From an uncultured Clostridium sp. (GTDB lineage Bacteria > Bacillota > Clostridia > TANB77 > CAG-508): a stretch of 64,000 nt of DNA. The stretch lies in contig CAMMTN010000005.1 of assembly GCA_946499885.1 (NCBI GenBank), positions 1 to 64,000 of the forward strand, in the 5' to 3' direction. The translations under genes and the position numbers were made by a program. Positions 1-9,009 of the stretch are shown one piece after another. The notes beneath the pieces were generated by a model that made no database searches, had not been told where the DNA came from, and was given only the letters and a program-made list of their open reading frames with translations. Each line of letters starts with the position of its first letter. Position 1 is the stretch's first letter.

Positions 1-2
1 TT

Positions 3-344
3 TTTATCAATTCTATTTTGTATTTTTTTATCAATTTTATATTGACTTTTACAAAGGAAAAACAGAACAGAAAAGATGTCTCAAAAATAAAAAGAAAAAT
101 TGCAAAAAATAATTTTATGAAGAATAAACGAGAACAAAAAAGAATAGACGATCAGTATTCTATGGTACAAGCACAACACAATAAAGATGTAAAAGAATTA
201 TCAAAAAGAGGGCATATGAGCGATCAAACATATAGAAAGTGGAATAGCAGTGCCTATAATTATAACCCTTCAAAACATAGGTATGAGTTTAACGAGCAAT
301 TTGGAAAAGCAGCAGATGTGCCTAAATATGTAAAGGAGAGATGA
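3..344 (+). CDS. Hypothetical protein of the integrative element (partial, open at left edge)
   Basis: The reading frame is open to the left edge of the window, so the true start may lie outside it; inside the window the first ATG is at 117 and has no clear ribosome binding site. The C-terminal part is basic and polar, with a Lys/Arg/Gln-rich stretch followed by a Tyr/Asn-rich tail. No family is recognised. The first 45 bases contain a tandem AT-rich repeat (TTTTTATCAATT twice). It is followed within 7 bases by another small gene and lies in a run of short genes ahead of an integrase, so it probably belongs to the right end of a mobile element. Confidence 0.45.
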   Translation, partial: FINSILYFFINFILTFTKEKQNRKDVSKIKRKIAKNNFMKNKREQKRIDDQYSMVQAQHNKDVKELSKRGHMSDQTYRKWNSSAYNYNPSKHRYEFNEQFGKAADVPKYVKER

Positions 345-350
345 TTTTTT

Positions 351-596
351 ATGGAAGATAAGTTATTAAAAGTATTTAAACTAGCTGATAAATTAAACAA
401 AAAAAACAGTAAAATATATGCAGAAATCCGTTATGAAGCAAATAATTATCAAAAATTAGAAATAAGTATCAGAAGAAAAAAAGACTATTCATATATAGAA
501 AAATGCGAAATATGTATAACAGAAAATTCTGAAGAAAAATGGAATAATATTATTACACTATTTGAAACTTTTGTTGGAGGTGTAAAGTATGAATAA
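351..596 (+). CDS. Small hypothetical protein of the integrative element
   Basis: An 81-residue soluble, charged protein preceded by a good ribosome binding site (AAGGAGAG, about 12 bases upstream). I do not recognise the family. It has no membrane segment. Its 3' end overlaps the next gene by 8 bases, so the two are translationally coupled. Its place between a partial gene and the excisionase/integrase pair suggests an accessory gene of the mobile element. Function unknown. Confidence 0.6.
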   Translation: MEDKLLKVFKLADKLNKKNSKIYAEIRYEANNYQKLEISIRRKKDYSYIEKCEICITENSEEKWNNIITLFETFVGGVKYE

Positions 597-810
597 AAAA
601 GAAGCTGTTGCATATGCACAAGTTGCACTAGAAACAATATTACATTCTACATATACTGGAAAAGTTAATTTACAAAACTTTGGTATGGAAATGAGGCAAG
701 CATTTAAAATGTATCCTAGAAATATTATATTAAATATTGCGGAAAGTAAAGTATTTGCAGAAAAGAAAGCAGAGTCAATAAAAGGTGGAAGTGATATTAA
801 TGGAGATTAA
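589..810 (+). CDS. Small hypothetical protein of the integrative element
   Basis: A 73-residue protein starting at an ATG that overlaps the end of the previous gene; a GGAGG-like ribosome binding site lies inside that gene at about 575. The N-terminal half looks helical (AYAQVALETIL) and the tail is Lys/Ser/Gly-rich. I do not recognise the family. It overlaps the downstream excisionase-like gene by 11 bases. The tight overlaps across 351-1015 indicate one polycistronic unit. Confidence 0.55.
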   Translation: MNKKEAVAYAQVALETILHSTYTGKVNLQNFGMEMRQAFKMYPRNIILNIAESKVFAEKKAESIKGGSDINGD

Positions 811-1015
811 AGAGAACACTTTAGAATATTATGATTTAATATTTAAAGATTTTCCAGATGTGGTGAATGTAAAACAATTAAAGAAGATGCTACCAGATAC
901 AGGCAATAATAAAATTTATAAATTACTAAAAAATGGAGAAATCTATTCAAAAAGAATAGATAAAAAATACAAGATACCTAAAATAAGTGTTATTTCATAT
1001 ATTATGAAAAAATAA
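800..1015 (+). CDS. Excisionase-like helix-turn-helix protein
   Basis: The frame is open from a GTG at 785, but AAAGGTGG at 782-788 lies at a normal distance before the ATG at 800, so that start is used. The 71-residue product has the size and layout of MerR-fold excisionases (Xis): a segment around VNVKQLKKMLPDTGNNKIYKL that fits a DNA-reading helix-turn-helix, followed by a basic wing ending in ISVISYIMKK. Xis proteins bend attachment-site DNA and turn the integrase reaction toward excision. Its place directly before the integrase gene supports this. The family call is by pattern, not by search. Confidence 0.65.
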   Translation: MEIKENTLEYYDLIFKDFPDVVNVKQLKKMLPDTGNNKIYKLLKNGEIYSKRIDKKYKIPKISVISYIMKK

Positions 1016-1115
1016 TTTTTGCTTCAAGCTAGATTATAAGATGCTATATGTGTTAAAATAATACTTAATGCAAATAGTGTGTAATCTAGTTTTTTATATC
1101 GGAGAGGAGAAAAAA

Positions 1116-2489
1116 ATGATAGAAAACAGATTACAGGGAATGGATATAGGTATAACAGTAAGTCTACAAGAGAAAGGAGGAATATATCAAGCAGTTTTAA
1201 GTTATAAAGATATTGATGATAAATGGAAAACAAAGTGGAAAAGTACAAAAATTAAAGCTAAAGCAGGAAATAAAAAAATAGCAAAAGAAAAAGCAGAAAA
1301 TATTAGAGAACAATTTGAAAAAGAAATGATAAATAGGCTAAAACCAAAGAGAACAGGAATTGAAGAACAATTAGATATGGAATTTATAGATTTTATGAAT
1401 ATGAGATTAGAAGAAACTAATGTCAAAAGAAAATATGAGTATGATACTTATGCAGGATATAAAGCAAATATAAATATTCGTATGAAAGAGTATTTTGGAA
1501 GTTCTAAAGATCCTAGTTTACAGCAAAACAAAAAACATATATACAAAGTTAGTGAAATTAATTCCGATATAATAGATAAATTTTTTACTTATTTATCAAT
1601 AGACTGTAACTTAAAAAATACTACAATTAAGCATTTTAGAAATCAGATAAGTGTTGCTTATGAAATTTTGGAACAAAGAAATATTATGCCAAAACCAACA
1701 CGAGGCATAGAAAAACTGAAAGAAGAAGTGTACAAATCTGAAACATATAGTATGCAAGAATTGAACCAATTATTAAAGATATTTAAAAATGATGTCATTG
1801 AAATACCAGTTTTATTAGCTGCATACTATGGCCTAAGGAGAAGTGAAGCAGTTGGTCTAAAATGGAGTGCGATTGATTTTGATAATAACTATATATATAT
1901 TAATCATACTGTTATAGAAATATCAGGTTGTGGAAACAAACTTATAGAAAATAAACTAATAGCAAAAGATAGAACAAAAACTCTTCAAAGCAATAGAAAA
2001 TTACCACTATATAAAGAAATAAAAGAGGCACTATTGAAGAAAAAAGAAAGAATACAACTGAATATTAAATTATTTAAAAAAGATTATATTACTGATTATA
2101 TAGATTATGTTTGCGTAAAAGATGACGGCTCGCTTATAAAACCAAATCATATATCACATAGATTTTTGAAAGTTATAAGAAGAAACGGACTAAAAGAAAT
2201 AAGATTTCACGATTTAAGACATACAATAGGAACAGAATTAAGTGCAAATGGTGTAGATTTAAAAGCAATTGGAGAATTTTTAGGGCATGGAAATTTATCT
2301 ACAACGAAAAGGTATGCACATCCAGATGAAAGAGTAAAACAAAGAGTAATGGAAAAATATGATGATTTAATACATGGAATAGATACTAACGAAAATGAAC
2401 AAAAAGGCAAAAAAATTTTTAGAAGAAGAATAGTAAGAAAGAAAGCTCTAAATGTTTGTAGTACAAGCAATATATCAAATATAAAGTGA
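1116..2489 (+). CDS. int: Tyrosine recombinase / site-specific integrase
   Basis: A 457-residue phage/ICE-type tyrosine integrase. Residues about 1-75 resemble an arm-type DNA-binding domain (beta-rich, then a Lys/Glu-rich helix), about 80-195 the SAM-like core-binding domain, and 210-430 the catalytic domain. Catalytic residues are visible: the first Arg in GLRRSEAVGLKW (about 241), HDLRHTIG (His and second Arg), FLGHGNLSTTKRYAHP (third His and the nucleophilic Tyr). The start at 1116 is preferred to an upstream frame extension because GGAGAGGAG lies just ahead of it. It points toward tRNA-Arg, the likely attachment site. A weak hairpin follows the stop. Codon use includes CGA. Confidence 0.95.
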   Translation: MIENRLQGMDIGITVSLQEKGGIYQAVLSYKDIDDKWKTKWKSTKIKAKAGNKKIAKEKAENIREQFEKEMINRLKPKRTGIEEQLDMEFIDFMNMRLEETNVKRKYEYDTYAGYKANINIRMKEYFGSSKDPSLQQNKKHIYKVSEINSDIIDKFFTYLSIDCNLKNTTIKHFRNQISVAYEILEQRNIMPKPTRGIEKLKEEVYKSETYSMQELNQLLKIFKNDVIEIPVLLAAYYGLRRSEAVGLKWSAIDFDNNYIYINHTVIEISGCGNKLIENKLIAKDRTKTLQSNRKLPLYKEIKEALLKKKERIQLNIKLFKKDYITDYIDYVCVKDDGSLIKPNHISHRFLKVIRRNGLKEIRFHDLRHTIGTELSANGVDLKAIGEFLGHGNLSTTKRYAHPDERVKQRVMEKYDDLIHGIDTNENEQKGKKIFRRRIVRKKALNVCSTSNISNIK

Positions 2490-2490
2490 A

Positions 2491-2514
2491 ATATCTAAAA
2501 ATTTTTTTAGATAT
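2491..2514 (+). terminator. Palindrome after the integrase gene, possible terminator
   Basis: ATATCTAAAAA, a 2-base loop, then TTTTTAGATAT directly after the integrase stop. The stem is AT-only and the T-run lies in the stem itself, so termination would be weak. A related TTTTTTAGATAT motif recurs at about 2678-2698 on the other side of the tRNA. Confidence 0.4.
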
Positions 2515-2560
2515 AATAAAAAAATTAAAATTTACAAATCTCTGAAACCTTTGATATTGG

Positions 2561-2634
2561 TGAGCCAGGAGGGATTCGAACCCCCGACCCTGCGCTTAGA
2601 AGGCGCATGCTCTATCCAACTGAGCTACTGACCC
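2561..2634 (-). tRNA. tRNA-Arg(TCT)
   Basis: Complete cloverleaf on the minus strand. The acceptor GGGTCAG pairs with CTGGCTC, with a discriminator A and an encoded CCA at 2558-2560. The D-arm reads AGCTCAGTTGGATAGAGC, the anticodon loop CTTCTAA, and the T-arm contains GGTTCGAATCC. It decodes AGA/AGG. An integrase gene ends 71 bases from its 3' end, and truncated copies of its 5' half lie upstream, so it is an integration hot spot. No convincing promoter lies immediately upstream of this copy; a good one lies about 350 bases away, before the outermost 5'-half fragment. Confidence 0.95.
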
Positions 2635-2747
2635 AAATGGATTTCAATAGATTTATAAATTTTAATATTCAAATTTTTTAGATATTTTTTTAGATATTTT
2701 GCATTTGAAATGCTATAAACCTTACTACAAGCCAATGTCAGTATAAA

Positions 2748-2797
<50 letters not shown>

Positions 2798-2922
2798 ATG
2801 TTGTTTTTGGGATTTTTATCTATACAGATATAATATGCAATTTGTTAGAGGTTTTGTTAGAGAAATCCTCTATAAACTCTAAAATTCTACAATGCCAATA
2901 GTTCTGAGAATGTGGCACAAAT

Positions 2923-2962
2923 CTTAGAAGGCGCATGCTCTATCCAACTGAGCTACTGACCC
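2923..2962 (-). pseudogene. tRNA-Arg 5'-half fragment (40-base exact repeat of the intact tRNA)
   Basis: These 40 bases are identical to 2595-2634, the 5' half of the intact tRNA-Arg from the acceptor to the anticodon loop. The match then stops abruptly. A consensus promoter sits directly upstream at 2982-3010, so this is probably the original 5' end of the chromosomal tRNA gene, displaced from its 3' half by integration events. Confidence 0.8.
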
Positions 2963-2981
2963 GTATGTAAATGCAATAAAT

Positions 2982-3010
2982 ATAATAGCACTTTTTTTTA
3001 TAAAAGTCAA
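2982..3010 (-). promoter_or_regulatory. Promoter of the tRNA-Arg locus
   Basis: Minus-strand TTGACT, 17-base spacer, TATTAT, ending about 20 bases before the displaced 5' half at 2962. The same TTGACT-17-TATTAT arrangement precedes tRNA-Gly at 46889-46917. Confidence 0.7.
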
Positions 3011-3110
3011 TAAAAATACTAGAAAAATATAAAAAAATCGTGTATAATTCTTAAATATAATAAATAATATAAAATACAATTATACAAATAATAAAATTAG
3101 GAGAAATTAT

Positions 3111-3818
3111 ATGGAAAAAGAAAATAAAGTAAATATTCATCAGTTATTTTGGTATTTTCTCATTTTTAGCATATTAGGTATAATAATAGAAACATTATAT
3201 TGTTATATAACTATGGGAGTGCTAGAAAGTAGAAAAGGATTTATTTGGGGACCATTCTGCCCAGTATATGGGGTATGTGGAGCATTATTAATTTATGTTT
3301 TAAATAAATTAAATTGCAAAAGCGCTTTAAAATTATTTATAGTAGGTTTTGTGTTTGGTTCAATAGCAGAATATATTTTAAGTTATATACTAGAAGCTAT
3401 ATATGGAATAAGATTTTGGAATTATGATTATTTACAATTCAATTTAAATGGGAGAATAAGTTTATTATTTTCATTTTATTGGGGAATTTTGTCTATTGTA
3501 TTAATAAAGTTTGTAAAACCAATTATAGATAAATTAATAAATAAAATTAAGCCTAAAACAAGAAACATTATAGAAATTGGAATAACTATCTTTTTATCAA
3601 TAGATTGTATTGTTACAATATGGGCAATACAAACATATCAAAATAGAGTTGTATATAACAAACTGTATAAAACAAATTCAAATAATATAGTATTAAAATT
3701 AAGAGAAAATATTGAAAATAATTATTTCACAACTGAAAAGATGCTAAAAACATTTCCAAACCTAAGAGTAAAAAATGAAAACGGAGAGGAAATGTGGATA
3801 AGAGATTTTATAAAATAA
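3111..3818 (+). CDS. CmpB-like membrane protein (putative ABC-transporter type IV family)
   Basis: A 235-residue integral membrane protein with about five hydrophobic segments in residues 1-190 and a charged cytoplasmic tail. The N-terminal pattern (FWYFLIFSILGIIIETLYC, then SRKGFIWGPFCPVYG) is characteristic of the putative ABC-transporter type IV / CmpB family (PF06541), which has no established substrate. It is preceded by AGGAGAAATT and appears monocistronic. The next gene converges on it. The family call rests on the motif; the biochemical role is unknown. Confidence 0.75.
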   Translation: MEKENKVNIHQLFWYFLIFSILGIIIETLYCYITMGVLESRKGFIWGPFCPVYGVCGALLIYVLNKLNCKSALKLFIVGFVFGSIAEYILSYILEAIYGIRFWNYDYLQFNLNGRISLLFSFYWGILSIVLIKFVKPIIDKLINKIKPKTRNIIEIGITIFLSIDCIVTIWAIQTYQNRVVYNKLYKTNSNNIVLKLRENIENNYFTTEKMLKTFPNLRVKNENGEEMWIRDFIK

Positions 3819-3852
3819 AGAAAATGTGGAAAATTATATACGTATAAAATTT

Positions 3853-4458
3853 TTACATTATAAAACCAATTAGTCCAAAAATTAAAAATAGCAAACCAGA
3901 AAATTTTTGCATTTTTTCTTCAGATATATATTTGCTAAGAAATCTTCCAGAGATAATTGCAATTGAGTCACTTATAATCATACCAAATATTGTACCAAGA
4001 ATTAGCATTAATTTATAATTAGGATATTGAATTCCAAATCCTAAAGAAGCTAAAAAGGTCTTATCTCCTAATTCTCCAATCATTATGGATAGAGCAATAA
4101 TTAAAGTATAACTAATTTTCAAATTAGTTATTTTTTTTATAATAGAATCTTTATTACCATCATTTGAACTTATTTTTTCCTTTTTAGGAAGTAAAGATAA
4201 AATCCCAATTATAATAAAAGAAGCATAAGTAATAAATTCTATTAAAGAATGGATAAACTCATTTTCTAAAACACCAATTTTGCTACCAAATAAAATAGCA
4301 ATTCCGTGACTAAAGAATGAACCAATAGCAATTCCTAAGATTATATTTTTTGTTTTAACACTACCCGAAAAAGATAAGATTAAAAGCTGAGTTTTATCTC
4401 CAAGTTCAGCAATAAAAATCATTATGAAAGAAATAATAAAAGGATATATAAGCTCCAT
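3853..4458 (-). CDS. GDT1/TMEM165 (UPF0016) family cation transporter
   Basis: A 201-residue six-helix membrane protein made of two homologous halves, each carrying the family signature ELGDKT (IAELGDKTQ near the N-terminus, IGELGDKTF in the second half). Characterised members export or exchange Mn2+/Ca2+ for protons across the membrane. The frame opens 15 bases earlier, but TTGGAGG lies 5 bases before the ATG at 4458, so the start is placed there. A loop of about 20 Lys/Ser/Asn-rich residues joins the halves. I looked for a manganese (yybP-ykoY) riboswitch upstream and saw no convincing one. Confidence 0.85.
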   Translation of the reverse strand: MELIYPFIISFIMIFIAELGDKTQLLILSFSGSVKTKNIILGIAIGSFFSHGIAILFGSKIGVLENEFIHSLIEFITYASFIIIGILSLLPKKEKISSNDGNKDSIIKKITNLKISYTLIIALSIMIGELGDKTFLASLGFGIQYPNYKLMLILGTIFGMIISDSIAIISGRFLSKYISEEKMQKFSGLLFLIFGLIGFIM

Positions 4459-4663
4459 TTTGTCCTCCAACATTTTGGTATTTGTAATAAAATATGTTCA
4501 AAATAAAAAATATATGACATGTTTTTTTGCTCCGTCCCTAAAAACAGGTTGCTTTGTATCAAGAAATGTGAAAGTTTTGTGAAATGTATTGCATAAGGAG
4601 AATATTAATGTTAATATTTAATCGTAAAAAACATACGGAAATAAGAGATTGGAGGAAACAAAA

Positions 4664-5728
4664 GTGATAGAAGTAAAAAATGTCACAAAAAAGTATGGTT
4701 CTACAATAGCCGTTAATAACATTAGTTTTGAAGTTAAAGATGGCGAAGTTGTAGGATTTTTAGGGCCAAATGGTGCTGGGAAAAGTACAACTATGAATAT
4801 GATAACAGGATTTATAGAGCCAACAGTTGGCCAAATTATTGTAAATGGAAATGATATTTCCAAAAGACCAAGAAAAGCCAAAAAAGAAATTGGTTATATG
4901 CCAGAAGGTGTACCACTTTATTATGAGCTAACACCTAGAGAATTTGTTTCATATATGGCTGAACTAAAATTAGTTAAAAAGCGTGATAGGAAACAAGAGG
5001 TAGAAAAAGTTTTAAATGAAGTAGGATTAACAGATGTTCAAAATAAGCTAATAAGAAATTTGTCAAGAGGATATAAACAAAGAGTTAGTTTAGCAGGAGC
5101 ATTGGTTGGAAATCCCGATGTAATTATTTTAGATGAGCCAACAGTAGGTCTTGATCCAAAGCAAATAACAGAAATAAGAAGCCTAATAAAAGAGCTGGGG
5201 AAAAAACATACTGTTATATTAAGTTCACACATACTTTCTGAGGTAAGTCAAATTTGTGAAAGAGCAATTATAATAAATAAAGGAAATATTATCGCAATAG
5301 ATACTCCAGAAAATCTAGAAAAGTCTACTAAAGATAAAAATGGAATTTCTATAATAGTAGAAGATCCAAAAAATAATATGGAAAAATTAAAAGATAAGAT
5401 AAAGGAAATAGATAGTGTTGAATTTGTAAAAGATAATGAAGATGGCACAAAGCAATATGTTATTACATATTCAGCAGAAGTAGATTTGAGGAAAAAATTA
5501 TTTGAAATCTTGCCAAAAGAGGAAATAGTAATTTTCGAATTAAAGAAAACAGAAACAACTTTAGAAGATGCATTTATAAAATTAATTGATACATCAAAAG
5601 TAGATGCTGATAACAAAAAAACTAAAAAAGAAGAAAAACAAGAAAAAAAGCAAGCTAAGCTAGAGGCTAAAGAAGAAAAGAGACAAGAAGCAAAAAAACA
5701 AAAAAATAATAAGAAGGAGGAGAAATAA
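4664..5728 (+). CDS. ABC transporter ATP-binding protein, GldA-like
   Basis: A 354-residue ABC ATPase with Walker A GPNGAGKST, signature LSRGYKQR, Walker B VIILDEPT and H-loop LSSHILSE. The start is GTG 4664 because GGAGGA lies 7 bases before it; the frame extends 15 bases further upstream. After the ATPase core (to about residue 215) come a regulatory domain and a tail of about 45 residues made almost entirely of Lys, Glu, Gln and Ala. It is followed 2 bases later by an ABC-2 permease and then a GldG-like subunit. This three-gene set matches gliding-type/GldAFG ABC systems, whose substrate in non-gliding Firmicutes is not established. Confidence 0.9.
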   Translation: MIEVKNVTKKYGSTIAVNNISFEVKDGEVVGFLGPNGAGKSTTMNMITGFIEPTVGQIIVNGNDISKRPRKAKKEIGYMPEGVPLYYELTPREFVSYMAELKLVKKRDRKQEVEKVLNEVGLTDVQNKLIRNLSRGYKQRVSLAGALVGNPDVIILDEPTVGLDPKQITEIRSLIKELGKKHTVILSSHILSEVSQICERAIIINKGNIIAIDTPENLEKSTKDKNGISIIVEDPKNNMEKLKDKIKEIDSVEFVKDNEDGTKQYVITYSAEVDLRKKLFEILPKEEIVIFELKKTETTLEDAFIKLIDTSKVDADNKKTKKEEKQEKKQAKLEAKEEKRQEAKKQKNNKKEEK

Positions 5729-5730
5729 TA

Positions 5731-6414
5731 ATGTGGACAATATTTAAAAAAGAACTAAAAACATATTTTCTATCTCCAATAGGCTATATAGCAATAGGAA
5801 TTTTTATGGTAATGTATAGTATATTCTTCTATCTTACAACTATTTCTTATGGATCAGTATTTATGGGAGATTTATACTATGCAACAGCAAGATATGGTTT
5901 ATTATTAATGGTACCATTATTAACAATGAGAATGTTCTCAGAAGAAAGAAAAAATGGAACAGAGCAATTATTACTTACATCTCCAAGAAGTGTAACTTCA
6001 ATTGTACTTGGAAAATTTTTAGCAGCAACAGCAATAATTGTAATATCTCTAGCATTTTCAATTATTTATGCAGTTATAATTAGCTTTTTTGGAACAGTAA
6101 ACATACCAACATTATTAGTTACAATGTTAGGATTTTTATTAGTAGCGATAGCATCAATTTCAATAGGAATGTTAGCATCAAGTATTACTGAGAATCAAAT
6201 AATATCTGCTATAATCACTATAATTGTATTAGTGGCACCTTGGTTTTTAGTAGATATGAGCACTATATTCTCAAGTATTAATTTAATGGATAAATTTATG
6301 AGTTTCCCAGTAGGAGTAATATCAATAGCAGATACAGTAAGCTTAATATCAATTACTGTTATGTGTACATTAATAACAATAATATTAATTAAGAGAAGAA
6401 AGGCTGTAAAATAG
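5731..6414 (+). CDS. ABC-2 type permease, GldF-like
   Basis: A 227-residue permease with six hydrophobic segments. It opens with the family pattern MWTIFKKELKTYFLSPIGYI, and a conserved RMFSEERKNGTEQLLLTSP segment follows the second helix, typical of ABC-2 permeases of the GldF type. The ribosome binding site AAGGAGGAG overlaps the end of the ATPase gene, so the two are coupled. It forms the membrane pore with the upstream ATPase; the downstream GldG-like protein supplies an extracellular domain. Confidence 0.9.
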   Translation: MWTIFKKELKTYFLSPIGYIAIGIFMVMYSIFFYLTTISYGSVFMGDLYYATARYGLLLMVPLLTMRMFSEERKNGTEQLLLTSPRSVTSIVLGKFLAATAIIVISLAFSIIYAVIISFFGTVNIPTLLVTMLGFLLVAIASISIGMLASSITENQIISAIITIIVLVAPWFLVDMSTIFSSINLMDKFMSFPVGVISIADTVSLISITVMCTLITIILIKRRKAVK

Positions 6415-6431
6415 AGAAGAGGTGAAATAAG

Positions 6432-7910
6432 TTGAAAAATAAAAAAGAAAGCAAAGAGATAATGGTAAAAAAAGAAAAGCAGAGAAGCGGATTAGGAAAA
6501 TGGCTAAGACAAACGTCTTTAACTGTTTTATTAATATTAATTATTATAGCCGTTGCAATAGGAATTAATATTGCTGTAGAAGAAGCAAATTTGGCAGATT
6601 TTGATTTTACACAAGATAAAATATATAGTCTATCAGATATGTCTAAACAAATTGCACAAGGAATTAATCAAGATGTAGAAATAATAATAGTAAATATGCC
6701 TGATGTAGAAGATTTTGCTAAAAAATATAATAGTGTAAATGACAAAATAAAAGTTGAAGTAATAGAAGATGTAACTGCAAGACCAGATTTAACAGACGAA
6801 TATAGTCTTACAGCAGATAGTTATGCAATAATAGTAAAGAGTGAAAATAAAGATAAAATATTAAGTAGTTCAGACCTTTATACCTATGATTATACTACTT
6901 ATGAACAAAAAGATATAACAGAAGAAGCATTAACTAATGCAATAATAGATGTAACAACAGATGAGAAACCTGTAATATATAATTTAACAGGACACAATAA
7001 ATATTCATCGGATTATCTATATTATTTTAGCCAAGACTTAGCAGATGAAGCTTATGAATTTAAAGATTTGGATTTATTAACAACTGGAAAAATACCAGAA
7101 GATGCTTCAGTACTAATGATGACAACTTTAGCAGAAGACATTACAGAAGCAGAAAGAGATGCTATACTAGACTATATAAAAAATGGTGGAAAAATAATAC
7201 TATTTGCTGATCCAAATTCTACAGGAAAGGATATGCCAAACTTCCAAAAAGTATTAGATGAATATGGAGTAAGTATTTCAGAAGGAGTTATGCTAGAGCA
7301 AGATACTAATAAAATGTTGTACGGAACTCCATCAGCAATTATAGTAACTGTAAGTCCATATACAAGCATAACATCAGGAGCAAATATGAATATGAATGCT
7401 TGTTTTATGACATCAGGAAGAATAGATTTAAAGGATAGTGAAAAATTAGAAGAATTAGGAGTAGAATCAGAAATTCTTGCAACAACAGGAGAAGAGTCTT
7501 TTTATAGAACAGATTATTCAATAGAATCATATTCTAAAACATCTTCAGACGAAGACGCAGCAAATGCTACAGTAGGAGCTTTATTAAAGAAAAAAATTGA
7601 TGATAACACAACTTCAGAATTAGTTGTATATTCAAATAATGTATTTATTACAAATTTACAAATAGCTATAAGTGGGCAATATTACTCTTATGCTTTAGAT
7701 TTCTACAATAATGAAGATTTAGCTATAAATTCTATTGCATATCTAACTGGTAGAGATAATATGATAACAATAAGAAAAGATGTTGAAAGTTCAACATATA
7801 CAGTTACAGAAAGTCAAAATAGAACTATTTTATCAATAATTTTTACAATACCAGCAGTAATAATTATAATTGGAATAGTTGTATGGCAAATTAGAAGAAG
7901 AAAAAAGTAA
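6432..7910 (+). CDS. GldG-like ABC transporter auxiliary protein
   Basis: A 492-residue protein with a basic N-terminus, a membrane segment at about 32-52, a long extracellular domain and a C-terminal membrane segment (IIFTIPAVIIIIGIVVW) ending in RRRKK. The FDFTQDKIYSLSDMSKQI segment after the first helix is the hallmark of GldG/ABC-type uncharacterised transport proteins. It starts with TTG after GAAGAGGTG. It closes the three-gene ABC operon; a hairpin terminator follows at 7921. Confidence 0.85.
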   Translation: MKNKKESKEIMVKKEKQRSGLGKWLRQTSLTVLLILIIIAVAIGINIAVEEANLADFDFTQDKIYSLSDMSKQIAQGINQDVEIIIVNMPDVEDFAKKYNSVNDKIKVEVIEDVTARPDLTDEYSLTADSYAIIVKSENKDKILSSSDLYTYDYTTYEQKDITEEALTNAIIDVTTDEKPVIYNLTGHNKYSSDYLYYFSQDLADEAYEFKDLDLLTTGKIPEDASVLMMTTLAEDITEAERDAILDYIKNGGKIILFADPNSTGKDMPNFQKVLDEYGVSISEGVMLEQDTNKMLYGTPSAIIVTVSPYTSITSGANMNMNACFMTSGRIDLKDSEKLEELGVESEILATTGEESFYRTDYSIESYSKTSSDEDAANATVGALLKKKIDDNTTSELVVYSNNVFITNLQIAISGQYYSYALDFYNNEDLAINSIAYLTGRDNMITIRKDVESSTYTVTESQNRTILSIIFTIPAVIIIIGIVVWQIRRRKK

Positions 7911-7920
7911 TATAAATAAA

Positions 7921-7955
7921 AACCTTCTCATAAAAATAAAATGAGGGGGTTTTTT
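7921..7955 (+). terminator. Terminator whose 3' arm contains the next gene's ribosome binding site
   Basis: AACCTTCTCAT and ATGAGGGGGTT form an 11-bp stem (two G-T pairs) followed by T6. GAGGGGG in the 3' arm is also correctly placed to be the ribosome binding site for the TTG start at 7958. Confidence 0.75.
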
Positions 7956-7957
7956 AA

Positions 7958-8959
7958 TTGAAAAATTGTGCAAAAGCTATATTTGTAATTATAGGAACAA
8001 TTATAGGTGCAGGATTTGCATCAGGTCAAGAAATATATAGCTTTTTTAATATTTATGGTGAAAATGGAATTATTGGAATAACTATTGCTAGTAGTATTTT
8101 AGGAGTGGTGATTTTTAATGTTTTAAAAAAAGCTAATAAACTTAATATAAATACATATATGGAATTATTAAAAAGTACAAAAATTTCTAATAGATTGATA
8201 CAAATAATTAATATAGTTATAAATATTTTTTTGCTAATTTCTTTTTATATAATGGTTGCTGGCTTTGTAGCGTATTTTAAACAAGAATTTAATGTACCAA
8301 ATATATTAACTGCTATACTAGTATTAATTATTGCGTATATGACATTTATGAGAAATATAGAGGGAATAGCAAAAATAAATAGTGTAATAATACCTGTCCT
8401 TATTTTTATAGTATTTATAATTGGATATAAGGTAGATATTTTTAGCTCCATAAATAATATTGATATGGAAAATATACAAATTAAAACAAATTGGATATTA
8501 AGGAGCATAGAATATGCAGGATATAACAGTATCTTATTAATACCAATACTAATAAGTATAAAAGATTATACAAAAAATAATGAAAAGAAAATAAGTATCA
8601 TTACTACTGGAATTTTTTTTATATTATCAATAATAATATATTTTGCAATGTTTAAGTTTAAAGAAGTAGGCAGTATTGAAATACCACTAATATATATAGC
8701 AAGCAAATATGGTTTTATTTTTAAATATACATACGGGTTAGTAATAATATTTGCAATTTACACTACTATGATATCAGCAGGTTACGGGTTTTTAAAAAAT
8801 TGCACAAAAAGTGATAAACAATATAAATTGTTTGCAACAATAATATGTATAACAGCAATATTTATATCAAATTTTAGTTTTTCTGGATTAGTGAACTTAA
8901 CATATCCTGTATTTGGAATTTTGGGAACTATAAAATTGTTTTTTTTATTAAGGTATTGA
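7958..8959 (+). CDS. YkvI-like membrane protein (APC superfamily)
   Basis: A 333-residue membrane protein with about ten hydrophobic segments. The opening CAKAIFVIIGTIIGAGFASGQEI is the signature of the YkvI group of putative transporters, related to the amino-acid/polyamine/organocation fold. The substrate is unknown. The start is TTG at 7958, with the binding site inside the preceding terminator hairpin, so read-through transcripts may translate it poorly. It ends 50 bases before the next start. Confidence 0.75.
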   Translation: MKNCAKAIFVIIGTIIGAGFASGQEIYSFFNIYGENGIIGITIASSILGVVIFNVLKKANKLNINTYMELLKSTKISNRLIQIINIVINIFLLISFYIMVAGFVAYFKQEFNVPNILTAILVLIIAYMTFMRNIEGIAKINSVIIPVLIFIVFIIGYKVDIFSSINNIDMENIQIKTNWILRSIEYAGYNSILLIPILISIKDYTKNNEKKISIITTGIFFILSIIIYFAMFKFKEVGSIEIPLIYIASKYGFIFKYTYGLVIIFAIYTTMISAGYGFLKNCTKSDKQYKLFATIICITAIFISNFSFSGLVNLTYPVFGILGTIKLFFLLRY

Positions 8960-9009
8960 AAAAAAAGAAAAAAACTGATATAAATAATATGTACGAAGGA
9001 GGAATAAAA

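Noticed and set aside
4474..4663. Manganese (yybP-ykoY) riboswitch upstream of the GDT1-like gene
   Set aside because: The conserved loops of this riboswitch are not recognisable in the short minus-strand leader.
4618..5616. Long antisense frames opposite the ABC ATPase and many other genes
   Set aside because: They lack ribosome binding sites, have unnatural Ile/Phe/Ser-rich composition and mirror strong genes on the other strand; they are shadows of AT-rich coding sequence.
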